From contig JAHRBC010000008.1 of the NCBI GenBank assembly GCA_022702545.1, positions 186,001 to 250,000 of the forward strand: DNA of 64,000 nt, in the 5' to 3' direction. The translations under genes were made by a program, and so were the position numbers. Within the stretch, counting starts at the first letter, position 1. Each line of letters starts with the position of its first letter. This DNA comes from Phycomyces nitens (lineage: Eukaryota; Mucoromycota; Mucoromycetes; Mucorales; Phycomycetaceae). Below are positions 29,853-41,661 of this stretch, in pieces. A model generated the notes under the pieces. It made no database searches, was not told the DNA's origin, and saw only the letters and a list, made by a program, of their open reading frames with translations.

Positions 29853-32800
29853 ATGTCCGATTATATCGCAAACGCTTCCATTACCAGCTCGAACGAGAGC
29901 ATCCAGACCAACATCAGTGATGTACACCAGCACATCGGTGAAGACCAAGTCATGGGTGAAATCATCGACATCACCAAGGAGCCCATAGCCATTGACACCA
30001 TGGCAATTGGAGCCGACCTAGACAAGCGTTGCAAGAATGCATCGGCCGACCTGATGAAGGTTCTGGCTAACCCCAGCGCTTCTCCCGAAGAAGTCGCCCT
30101 GGCCCAAGCTGCCGTCGACAATACAATGGTGCGCTGGAAAGCCTTCCTGTCCGCCCAGGAAGTGCTGGCCGACGCCTCGGCAGCAGAGGTCTTGGAGAAG
30201 ATCCATAAGAAGAAGGAAGGCAGGGACCACGCCAACAAGCTCGACTCGTTCGTTCCCCCCAACCTGCCAGCCTTCCAGCTCCAAGGTGGACCCATCCGGC
30301 AGCCAAGCAAGATGGTACATGAGTCCATTCGGTCATTCCTAAACGAATTTGAGGTGCAGCTCCGTGCCCACAACTTGACATTCGACAAGCACTGGGAACA
30401 TCTCTTCTGGCTCACCTGTGACGAAAGCCAGAGAATCTTGTTCCAGTACACCAAGGCCGGAAAGGGGTACACCTGGGGCGAGTTCCGTCGACAGATGGAA
30501 CAAGAACATGGTAACCCTTACCATCTGTGGATGAAGAGACAGGAGATGAGAGCTCTCACACAAGGGCCAAGAGAGCAGATCCGTGGGTACGCCAGCAAGT
30601 ACCAAGAGGCTGCCCACGCCGCAGCACTGCCCAACGGTGAAGAACTGGTTTGGCTCTTTGTCACCTCGTTGACAAAGACGGTCAGAGAGAAGGCCTGGCA
30701 AACTATTGCCCAACACTTTGGCCTGACCACGCCAAAGGATATCAACCAGGTCATCCCTTTGGTGATAGCCACCTGTGGCAAAGAAAACGAGGTCAGACCT
30801 CAAGAGGAACGCTGGGCTACTGGCAGCAAGCGCCGACAAGAAGACCACCACCACCACCACAAGGACCAGGACTCCTTCAAGAAGGGCAAGGTTTCTCCCC
30901 AGGTCGGACGTGCCACCACCAATGGGTCCTGCCCAGTCCACCCCAAGGGACGACACTCCTTACAGGAGTGTCAGGTACTGAGGAATTTGGTTCCTAAAGA
31001 GAACAAGTTCTCCACACCGGTAAGTGCCCCAAGAGCACCAACACTGTGCCGCTTTTGCCACAAGGCACCTTATGTCCCCAGGCATAAGTGCCAAGAATAC
31101 CACTTGGCAAAGAACAAGACCCCGGTCTTTGCCAACCGTAGCGCCCGCATGGCCCACGTCAATGAACCAGCCAATGACAACATTGACGTGGACCTCAGCC
31201 AGCTGAACCTCCAAGCACAAGGTAAAAAACACCTTTCACATAATAATAATAACAATAATAATGACAACAAACCGCCTTCTTCTATCGATGGCTCACTATA
31301 TGTTCCTATACTTGTACAGAGTAGACGTGTCTGGGCCCTGGTGGACTCTGGAGCCAATGCCTCCTTCATCTCGCCGCATTTAATGCAATCACTCTCTCTT
31401 CGTGCAAATAAAAAGATTTTACATCAAAAAATATATTTAGCCTCCCAAGGCAGTGTAGTAGAACATTTAGGAACAATAGACAATGGCACACTATCATATA
31501 ATAACAAAACAATTCAGCACAGCTTTATCGTCATGAGTTTATCCTTGGATACCCAGATAAGTATTGGCACAGACTTAATGCCAAAACTGGGTATGGCCAT
31601 CACAAACCTAGCCACTACGTGGGACAATCAACATGTCAACTCTAAACAAAAAGACATACCCAACGATGTTCCAGAACCTAATAATTCCCCTGCAGGTACA
31701 ACCGATGAATACAAACAGTTTATGAGAGCGATTGAAGCATCGATAGAAGAAAACAAACTTATTCCCAAAACATCATTTTGCACAATACCTGAATCAGTCA
31801 TTCATATTGACACTCCAGAGGGAGTTACATCTTACAGACGGCAATACCCTCTACCTATAGTATATGAATCAAGAATACAAGAAACTGTGAACACTTGGTT
31901 AGCTGATGGTACAATTGAAGTAGCATCCAACGATACAGCTTGGAACAGCCCAATTACACTAGCTCCGAAAAAAGATATGTTCGGAAACTATACTGACCGA
32001 AGACCGTGTCTCGACCCTAGACATATCAACAAACTCCTCAAAGAAGATTGATACCCTTTACCTCTCATAAGGGACATCTTCCACACACTCAAAGACGCAG
32101 TGATATTCATGACACTGGACTTGACAAGTGCCTTCCACCGCTTCGAAGTATACAAGCCAGATAGACCAAAGACAGCATTTACCTTTAAAGGAAGACAGTA
32201 TATGTTCCGCGGTTGTCCTTTTGGATTAAAGCCCATCTCATCTAAGTTCCAACGAGTGATGAACATTGTCTTTCAAGACATGCCATTTGTCACCACCTTC
32301 TTGGATGATATTGTCGTGTTTTCACATAACATGGAAGAGCACGCAAAGCATGTTAACGCAGCAATAAGTCAACTCACTAAAGTCAATCTCATATTAAATC
32401 CAAAGAAGTGCCATTTCGCACAAAGAGCGGTCTTTCTACTAGGCTTCTGCGTATCAGAGAAAGGTATATCATTAGACACACGCAAGGTAAGCAACATACA
32501 AGAATGGCCACTTCTGTCAACCGGAAAAGACATACAATGCTTCCTGGGCGTCATAAACTACTTCAGAGAACATATCCCTAATGTAGCCCAACTCACGGCA
32601 CCACTGGACCAACTTCGCAATGAAGGTTCTCTCGAACATATATGGAATGACAAACATATCAATAGTTTCACAAGCCTCAAGGCTATATTACTCAAATTAC
32701 CAATCATGTGTTACCCAAACTTGAAATACCCTTTCAGTGTGGCCACTGATGCTTCCAACGTAGGCATAGGTGCCGTACTCTACCAAGTCATCAATGGAGA

Positions 32801-34574
32801 GACAAGACACATTGGATTCATGGCACGCGCCTTATCCAAGAGTGAACGAAACTATTCTACAACTAAACGCGAGTTGCTAGCAGTCATATATGCACTAAAC
32901 AAATTTCACAAATATCTCTGGGGTAACCCATTCACCCTGTATACAGATCACAAAGCGCTCACATATATTCATACACAAAAAATTGCCAATGCTATGATGA
33001 TAAACTGGCTCAACACTATACTCGAATATACATTTGAGGTACTCCATCTACCTGGTCTCAGCAACATCCTACCCGACCAATTATCACGCCTTTTTCCTAC
33101 GGATAAAGAGCTGGAAGGGGGTAATGACTCCGCAGAAACTCTCAATGGACGAAAAATAGTCATTAACAGACAACAAACTCTAGTCAACAAGAACTACGAT
33201 GAAATGTTAACACCACCGGATAACGAAAGAGAAGACCTTCTCACCAAAGCACATGCTTTCGGACACTTTGGAGCAGACGCCATAACAAACTCACTTCATA
33301 ATGAAGGTATACACTGGACAAACATACATAGAGACGCCATCAAGGTAGTACAAAGCTGTATAGAGTGCCAAAAGTATAACATAGCGAAGAAAGGCTATCA
33401 CCCTCTACGACCAATTCATGCATACTTACCATGCGACCATTGGGCTATCGACCTCGCAGGCCCTTTCACAACCTCTCACAACAATAACAACTTTTACTTG
33501 TAATGGTAGACATTTGCACAAGATTTTGTGTATTACGTGCAATACCTGATAAGACACAGGACACCGTAGTGAACACTGTAATCAATGTCTTTTGTAATTT
33601 CGGATTCCCTAGATACCTACAATCAGACAATGGCAAAGAGTTTGTCAACTCACTTATGAAGAAACTAGCTGAAGCATCTGGATTTGACCACAGATTAGCT
33701 ACGCCCTATTACCCTAGAGCAAACGGCGTCGCCGAACGCTGGGTACAGATATCAACAAATGCTATAAAGAAATGAATACAAGGAGCAACTCGAGACTGGG
33801 ACCTCTATGTGCCTAGTATACAACTAGCAATGAATGCCAAAGTGACAAAGCGTAATGGAACGGCGCCTTACAACCTCATGTTCACCAGGACAATGAACAG
33901 TTTTAAAAGCTACACCAATGATCCAGCAGTTCCATCGCTCACAGAAGATGAATTACAACAACGCATCAAAGACATGGCAGACATTGTATTTCCGGCAATT
34001 GCTGAAAGAGCAAAAGCAATGACTAATGCACAAAAGGGCAAGTTTGACAATAAGTACAGGATGATACAATTCCCTGCTAACAGCCAAGTAATGATTAAAG
34101 AACTGCAACATGGAAAATTTGAACCAGCATACCAAGGTCCATACACTGTAGTCAGAGAGAAACAGGGAGGTTCTTACGTCCTCATGGATGAACAAGGACT
34201 GCTGATGCCCAGAGAATATCCACCGTCACAACTCAAATTAATCTCACAGGACAAACTCGTCTCACTCGAGGAAGTCCAGAAAATCGGCAGAGTACTTTAC
34301 AGTCAGAGCAGTCATAGCTCACAGAGAACTATCAAAAGGAAAATATGAATATAGAGTTAGATGGGAAGGCTATGAAGAAAAGGATGACACATGGCAAGAC
34401 CCAGAATCCTTTAGCAGCCCTAAACCTATTGCGGATTATTGGGATCGACTTGGTGTAACACCAACAGACAAGACACTATTAAATCAGACACGCACAGTCA
34501 ATGCAACGTACATTAGCAAGCGCCGCAACACGCAGCATACACCTACATGCCAAAGCAAACGCACAAGACGCTAA
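29853..34574 (+). pseudogene. Gyp-D Gag-Pol, four lesions
   Basis: ATG at 29853. Gag has a His-run (EDHHHHHHKD) and a C/H motif CRFCHKAPYVPRHKC. Protease WALVDSGANASF, reverse transcriptase LDLTSAFHRF and FLDDIVVFS, RNase H VATDASNVGIGA, integrase HAFGHFGADA..CIECQ, AIDLAGP, QSDNGKEF and GVAERW, and a chromodomain (YRVRWEGYEEKDDTW) are all recognisable. Lesions: TGA at 32049-32051 where relatives have Arg (D-R-YPLP), a frameshift near 33490-33505 just after TTSHN, TGA at 33773-33775, and a frameshift near 34290. It is otherwise collinear with Gyp-A and immobile on its own. Confidence 0.92.
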
Positions 34575-34639
34575 CATGGTCCTTTCAGTCAAAGTATCTC
34601 AACCTCTGCGAAACGGTTATTCAACCTGGAAGGGGGTAA

Positions 34640-34917
34640 TGTGGTATACACACCACAGCTGAGTGAAATACAGACTCTACAACCGATCTCCGGTTCCTCT
34701 TTGCTAATAACCCTGGCAGGTTAACATCTCAGGAGCAGTTACACACCAGGCACATGTACACTTCACACTTCAACAGTTATAACCGACCATTACACAATAG
34801 ACGTTACATTAAAAGGGAATTAGAATAATAAGTATATAAACCACCATAATATTCTTTCTTTAATAAATAACACTCTCACAGTATCTACTAGTTCCCTACA
34901 AACCCTAATCTACCTCA
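34640..34917 (+). repeat. Gyp-D 3' LTR
   Basis: 278 bp partner of 29536-29813. The CTTTC duplication follows. Confidence 0.95.
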
Positions 34918-35373
34918 CTTTCCATCATACAAGGTATTCTCTTTTACCCGCATTGCTTCTGTGATTAATGATGGCTTGCACTTCAACAAGTTCATCTTCT
35001 AGTGCTGTTTCATCAACTGAAATCAATTTTAGATCAAACGGTGGGTAGTCCCTTGGCATCAATGCCCCAGTTTTGTCTTGGAGAACATAGGATCCTCCTT
35101 GGGTTTGACGTATAACCGTATATGGCCCTTGGTATGCTGGCGCTAGTTTGCTACTTCTGGTTAGTAGTCTTATCATCACATGACTGCCATTATTTATCTT
35201 TGCTATTGTGTGACTTTTGTCGAATTTGTCTTTTTGAGTTTTTGTGATAAGTTCTGTTCTTTCTTTTATGGCTGGGAAGACTATCTCTGCCATATGGTTG
35301 ATTCTTTTTAATAATTCTTCATTTGTCATTGGGATTGTTAGAATTGATCCTGGTTCATTATAATCTTTGAATG
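34918..35373 (-). pseudogene. Gyp-C integrase C-terminal segment
   Basis: The minus-strand reading from 35373 gives KDYNEPGSILTIP, IVFPAIKERTELITKTQKDKFD, KLAPAYQGPYTVIRQTQGGS and AGKREYLV, very close to Gyp-A residues about 1330-1490. A TGA replaces the Arg codon of V-R-W just before the Gyp-D junction. It is bounded by Gyp-D (left) and Gyp-B (right). Confidence 0.9.
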
Positions 35374-35753
35374 TGTTGTATCCAACATAATCATAGATTG
35401 AAACATTAACACAAATTACCAATATTGAAACATATTGAATAACCGACCTACTGGAAGGGCACTAAAGAGTGTACCTTTCCAAATACATTATTCGTACGTA
35501 AAGACACACTAACAACTAGTACTAACACACTGGTTAATAGTACTAAGTAAAATAACAAGTCATATCTAATAGTTGATAGAGAGAACAGACATTACATGAT
35601 ATCATCATATCATCACTAGCACTCATCTCAATGTCTATATAAACGCACAATACGAATAGCAATAGTCTTCATCTCATTCACAAATTCTTTCTCTCTTAAT
35701 AAACAAAGTCTCACCGTACTCTTGTTCGTGCTTTGTTTTCCTCTGATTTAACA
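35374..35753 (+). repeat. Gyp-B 5' LTR
   Basis: 380 bp, about 3 substitutions from the 3' LTR (ATTCGTACG against ATTCATACG, GTTGATAG against GTTGGTAG, CTTGTTCG against CTTGTCCG). Confidence 0.96.
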
Positions 35754-37337
35754 TTTTTTACGGTGAACTCTTTTTAAAACCAACTACAAAACCCAATTTC
35801 CGTCATGTCTGTCCAGCAAGCAAACAACTCTCCTATTTTGGCCGCCTTGAGTGACCTCAGCATGTCTGAAGCCGCTGCTCCCAGCCAGCCCGTCAAGTCC
35901 TTGGCCGCCATCTCGCGTCTCCGTGAGAGACTCTCTGCCTGTACTGTTGCCCTGGCCGATGCCATTGAGCAAGATCAGCCTGATGAGGCCAAAGCTCACC
36001 TCCGCCAGAGCATTACGTCAATGGAGGGCGATCTAACCCTTTTGCTCTCCGCTCACGCCCACCTGGTCCGTCCTGAACCTGTCTTTGCCGCACAGACAGC
36101 CCACCAATCTCGCGTTGTCCCTCGTGAGCTTCCTGTCTTCCAGTGGCAGGGAAACGAGTGGGATAGCACCCAGAAGACTTATTCCTCTATTGAGGAATGC
36201 CTCAACAAGTTTGAGGATGTTTTGCTGTCCTACAGCCTCAACCTCAACGAGGACTGGCACCGTCTTCTCCCCATGGTTCTCTCAAGAGAACAACGTTCCT
36301 GGTTCGACGACTACCTCCGTAGTTCTCCCGATCTCCCCTGGTCCTTTGCTCGTGGTGCCTTTGTGAAGGCATATGGTATCAACGACGTGGAGCGTCGCGT
36401 CCAGCTCACACAGGAGCTCATGATGATGAAGATGTCCCCCAAGGAATCCGTCAATCAGTATACCGACAGATTCCAGCGGGTGCGCAGGGAAGCCCAGATC
36501 AATGATGATCTCCTCATGTCTGTGGCATACACTGGTTCCCTGCTCCCCGAGCTCTCCAGACAGGTGTCCCTACTACAAGTCAACATGCCTCTGGAGAAAA
36601 GACACACGATCGACCAAGCTGCTTCCCTTGCCAGGTCCATCTACAGCAAGGTAATCACCAGCCGCCCTTCTGGTTCTCTTGCTTCGTCCGTGACCTCTTC
36701 TTTGGCCACATCTGTCTCTGCCTCTGCTTCTCCTGCTCGTTCCCCCTCTGGTCCCACTTCTGCTTCTGTTGGCCGTTCCGCCGGTTCCTCTCGTGTGTCT
36801 TCACACAGTCATGACCGCTTTGCCGTCAAGCGCTGTACCTTGCATGGCAAGGGAAACCATGACTCAGAAGATTGCCGAGTTCTCAAGAACGTCCTGGCCA
36901 CCAAGGGTGGTAATCGTGTGGAGAAGCACGCCACCAACACCAACAAGTACGTTGGGTCCTCTCCGTGTCGCTGGTGTGGTGAAGTCTGGTCACCAAGACA
37001 CCGCTGCTCTTCTGTCTCCGGCTCTTCCAGTTCTACGTTGGGCTCTGCTCGGGGCTCTGCTCCCCACTTCGCCATCTGTTCTGCCCACGCCGTCGTGGAA
37101 GACCCTCTCGTTCCCTTGGATGCCAGCTCATCCGAGGATGACCAGTCCATGGAAATGGACTTGGAACAGTGCTCTCCTTGTAAGTACACGAGCACTAACG
37201 TAGATATCTCTCAACGGTCTACTCACTCTTATCTTGTTCCCATCTCCTTAGAAGGCGAGCAACTGTGGGCATTGGTGGACACCGGGGCTACTATCAGTTC
37301 GGTGAACACCAAAATCTGTAGCAAATTTGGTTGGGCC

Positions 37338-37717
37338 TGTTAAATCAGAGGAAAACAAAGCACGGACAAGAGTACGGTGAGACTTTGTTTATTAAGAGAG
37401 AAAGAATTTGTGAATGAGATGAAGACTATTGCTATTCATATTGTGCGTTTATATAGACATTGAGATGAGTGCTAGTGATGATATGATGATATCATGTAAT
37501 GTCTGTTCTCTCTACCAACTATTAGATATGACTTGTTATTTTACTTAGTACTATTAACCAGTGTGTTAGTACTAGTTGTTAGTGTGTCTTTACGTATGAA
37601 TAATGTATTTGGAAAGGTACACTCTTTAGTGCCCTTCCAGTAGGTCGGTTATTCAATATGTTTCAATATTGGTAATTTGTGTTAATGTTTCAATCTATGA
37701 TTATGTTGGATACAACA
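37338..37717 (-). repeat. Solo LTR-B inside Gyp-B protease region
   Basis: 380 bp, reverse orientation to Gyp-B's own LTRs, flanked by GGGCC (37333-37337 and 37718-37722). Removing it and one GGGCC restores the protease frame. Confidence 0.96.
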
Positions 37718-39832
37718 GGGCCATACTTCCCCGCAAGGGAAAGATCGTGTTGGCAACCAAGGACGTTACAACCCATAGACTAGGAGTTACAAATAAAATA
37801 AATGTTTCATATAATGATAAAAAGATAGCACACTCGTTTGAAGTTATGGATCTCGCTGAGAATATAGATGTTAGTATTGGTACAGACTTGATGCCTAGCC
37901 TTGGCATTCATTTGTTAGGACTGGCAACTAGTTGGTATGGATCTAACGCGCCTCAGGCCCCTACTCCCATAATTGAAAAAGAAGAACCCAATAATTCACC
38001 AGCTGGAACACCTGCTGAACATAATACTTTCATGAAGGCTCTTTTACCCTTTATTAAATCAAACGAAGCTATCCCCATTTCCTCATTCTGTACAGTTAAA
38101 GAGTCTATTGTACGTCTACCTACTCCTCCAGGTCAGGTAGTCTATCGGCGTCAATATCCCATTGCTCTGCAACTTGTACCACTGATGGCCAAACACATCA
38201 AACAATGGCTAACTGACGGCACAATCCAGCGTGCACCCGTCAACACTAAGTGGAATAGCCCACTTACCTTCGCACCCAAGAAAGATGAGTTTGGCAACCC
38301 AACAGGAAAGAGACCTTGCCTGGATCCCAGAGCAATCAACACTCTGCTGCCAGATGACAGGTTCCCTCTGCCACTCATTTCCGAGCTCTTCCACAAGCTA
38401 CGAGGTGCCACCATATTCACCACTCTCGACCTCAAGAGTGCATTCCATCGCTTCAAGATTCATGAGGATGATCGACACAAGACCACATTCACATTCGAAG
38501 GCAATCAGTATATGTTTCGTGGATGTCCATTCGGCCTCAAGCCTTTATCATCCAAGTTTCAACGTGTTGTGAATCTCATTTACCATGACACTCCATATGT
38601 TACTGCCTTTGTGGATGATATCGTAGTCTTTTCCACTAACATGACCGACCATGTTAAACACGTCCAAACCGCCGTTCAAAAGCTTACAGACGTCAACCTC
38701 ATTCTTAATCCACAGAAATGTCACTTCGCGCAAACTTCTGTATCTTTACTGGGTTTCACTGTGAGTACAAGAGGTGTTGATCTCGATGCTCGCAAAGTTC
38801 ATAATGCCAACATCTGGCCTCAACCCAAGTCTGGCAAAGACATTCAAAGATTCCTCGGTCTCGTCAATTACTTTCGCGAGCATATTCCAAACTTGTCGCA
38901 ACTGTCATCTCCACTCGATAAACTGCGCAATGCTGACTCATTACAAGGGTTATGGACTGAGGAACAAACACAAGCTTTTTCCAAGCTCAAACACGCACTT
39001 ACCCACGCACCAGTTATAAGCCACCCGGACACCAATCAGCCTTTCCTGGTTGCCACGGACACCTCTAACACTGGAATAGGCGCAGTGCTCTATCAGATCA
39101 TCAACAACCAATATCGTTACATTGGCTTCATGGCTCGCTCTCTCTCCAAGTCTGAACGTAACTATCCCGTTACCAAACGTGAACTCCTGGGTATTGTCTA
39201 CGCCCTGACCAAATTCCACAAGTTTCTGTGGGGTAACAAATTCACGTTGTACACGGACCACAAGGCACTCACCTACCTTCACACACAAGAGATCGCCAAT
39301 CCTATGATGATTAACTGGCTTGACGTGCTCTGTGACTATAACTACGACATAGTTCACAGACCTGGCATTGCAAATATTTTACCAGATGCTCTATCACGCC
39401 TTTTCACCTCGGAAAAACCGCTGGGGAGGATAAAACCATAGAACCCTCTATGAAGCATCCGGCAAAAGCAGTACAGAAACCATCACATGCCCTTCAACGA
39501 ATGCACAACACAAGCGAAATGATTACACCACCAATCAAAGACAGACAGCATATCCTCAATCAAGCACATCTACTCGGCCACTTTGGTACAGATGCTATAG
39601 TCAATGCTATACACAGTGATGGACTCCACTGGACTAACCTCAAGCAAGACGCCACAGCAACGGTAAAGAACTGCTTGAACTGTCAACGATTCAATGTCAC
39701 AAAACACGGTTATCATCCGCTGAAACCTATTACTGCCAGTCAACCAGGTGAACACTGGGCCATTGATCTTGCTGGTCCATACACCACCTCACACAACGGC
39801 AACCATTATATCCTAGTAATGGTTGACATCTT

Positions 39833-40173
39833 TGTGATATTTGTAGTAGAAATTGGGACGGTGGATACTTTGAGACTCTTTATTGTGGTTTAGAAAAAGT
39901 TAAAGTATATCCAGTTATTGATTTAAGAAGTATGTTAACTTAGTATTTATAATTATTCTTATAATTCTTATCAGCTTGGATATTCATTATCATAATAGCT
40001 GTGTTATCAGTTAATAGGTATTTTGGGACTTTGTCCCACAATAGATTGGGTATGGTATTTTCATATTTGGATAAGGATTTCTGGATGGTATAGTTTGTCT
40101 TGATTTTAGATAATCCAGCTATCTGGGTTTATATATCACTTTTCTCTGATATACCATTATGCCAAATACAACA
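39833..40173 (-). repeat. Solo LTR-A inside Gyp-B integrase
   Basis: 341 bp, identical by eye to the Gyp-A LTRs, flanked by ATCTT (39828-39832 and 40174-40178). Removing it restores the integrase frame VDIFSRFC. Confidence 0.97.
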
Positions 40174-41281
40174 ATCTTCTCCCGATTCTGTATACTCCAC
40201 GCAATTCCCGACAAGACATCCTTAACAATTGTAAGACAACTTGTTCAGATCTTCTGTGACTATGGATTACCTAAGATCCTACAGTCAGACAACGGTACCG
40301 AGTTTGTCAATGAACTCGTCAAGAAATTCACCCAGGCAGCAGGAATCGATCATCGCCTAGTGACCCCATATCATCTGAGAGCAAATGGTGTGGCTGAGAA
40401 ATGGGTACACATGGCAAAGGAAGTCATAAACAAGAGAACACAAGGAGCAAAGCAAGACTGGGATTTATACATCCCAAGTACGCAACTGGCCATAAACAGC
40501 AAACATGCTAAACTACATGGCACACGTCCCTTCACCCTCATGTTTGCCAGACAACCGACCGATTTCTCTGACTACCGAAAAACGGAAAGTACACACACTT
40601 CTCCAAACTGTCTAAAAGAAAGAAAGGACCGCATCGAACAAATGGAGACTGTCGTATTCCCTGCTATCCGAGAACGTATCAAGGCCACACAAGCAGCAGA
40701 CAAGGGAAGACACGATAAGGGCCATAATATCATAATGGAGTTTCCCAATGACAGCAACGTGATGATCAAGAATATCCTCAAAAAATCCAAGACCGATCCA
40801 AGATATGAGGGACCATTCACAGTCAAGGGCAGAACAAAAGGAGGCAGCTACATCTTGCAAGACGAAACGGGCGCACTTTTATCAAGAAACATTCCGCCCT
40901 CGCAAATTAAGCTGATATCCCAAGATACCGTTATCTCTTCTGACAATTTCTACGAGATACAAGCCATCATTGACCATCGTAAAGACAAAGGCGACTATCT
41001 TTACAGAGTACGTTGGAAAAACTATGCACCAGATCAAGACACTTGGGAACCAACCAGTCACTTCAACGATTTGAGCATTATTGACAAATACTGGCAAAGA
41101 CGAGGTGCTGAACAACCTCAGAAACAATCTACGATCAAACATAACAAGCGCACCATGTCATCCCAAGAACCTACACGATCCAGTAAACGCAGACGCAACT
41201 GAACTCAACGAATGCTACAGTGTATCCTTACATATGCTCCCACAGCAATTCAAACGGTTGTTCCAACCTGGAGGGGGGTAA

Positions 41282-41661
41282 TGTTGTATCCAACATAATC
41301 ATAGATTGAAACATTAACACAAATTACCAATATTGAAACATATTGAATAACCGACCTACTGGAAGGGCACTAAAGAGTGTACCTTTCCAAATACATTATT
41401 CATACGTAAAGACACACTAACAACTAGTACTAACACACTGGTTAATAGTACTAAGTAAAATAACAAGTCATATCTAATAGTTGGTAGAGAGAACAGACAT
41501 TACATGATATCATCATATCATCACTAGCACTCATCTCAATGTCTATATAAACGCACAATACGAATAGCAATAGTCTTCATCTCATTCACAAATTCTTTCT
41601 CTCTTAATAAACAAAGTCTCACCGTACTCTTGTCCGTGCTTTGTTTTCCTCTGATTTAACA
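41282..41661 (+). repeat. Gyp-B 3' LTR
   Basis: 380 bp partner of 35374-35753, followed by the GAATG duplication. Confidence 0.96.

Larger units (their letters stand above)
29536..34917 (+). mobile_element. Gyp-D, full-length but decayed Ty3/Gypsy in Gyp-C
   Basis: The 278-bp LTRs (29536-29813 and 34640-34917) begin TGTGGTATACACACC, end CTACCTCA, and differ at 5 positions, all transitions. The 5-bp duplication CTTTC is at 29531-29535 and 34918-34922. The leader starts TTTTTTACTGTGAA and the polypurine tract is TGGAAGGGGGTAA before 34640. It is inserted in the Gyp-C chromodomain, opposite strand. Confidence 0.95.
35805..41202 (+). pseudogene. Gyp-B Gag-Pol, split by two solo LTRs plus a frameshift
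   Basis: ATG at 35805. Gag with a Ser-rich stretch and CRWCGEVWSPRHRC; protease WALVDTGATISS, broken at 37337 by solo LTR-B and resuming in frame at 37723. Reverse transcriptase STLDLKSAFHRF and FVDDIVVFS, and RNase H VATDTSNTGIGA follow. A one-base loss near 39420 (ruled by comparison with the other copies) shifts the frame. The integrase runs from 39450 with CLNCQ and AIDLAGP, breaks at 39832 by solo LTR-A, and resumes in frame at 40179 (RFCILHAIPDK, QSDNGTEF, GVAEKW). The chromodomain YRVRWKNYAPDQDTW ends at 41202. Apart from the insertions there is one small lesion, so decay is mild. Confidence 0.94.
35374..41661 (+). mobile_element. Gyp-B, full-length Ty3/Gypsy in Gyp-C, twice interrupted
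   Basis: The 380-bp LTRs (35374-35753 and 41282-41661) differ at about 3 positions. They begin TGTTGTATCC and end GATTTAACA. The 5-bp duplication GAATG is at 35369-35373 and 41662-41666. The leader begins TTTTTTACGGTGAACTC, and the polypurine tract CTGGAGGGGGGTAA precedes 41282. It sits in the Gyp-C integrase and carries a solo LTR-B and a solo LTR-A. Confidence 0.95.

Noticed and set aside
30000..31000. Several 90-205 aa minus-strand ORFs over Gyp-D gag (and similar over other gag genes)
   Set aside because: They are antisense shadows of the GC-richer gag coding sequence.
29853..34574. RIP-type mutation explaining stops in Gyp-D and Gyp-C
   Set aside because: LTR differences in Gyp-D are few (five transitions), and at least some stops are best explained by AGA-to-TGA changes. 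There is no dense directional C-to-T pattern.
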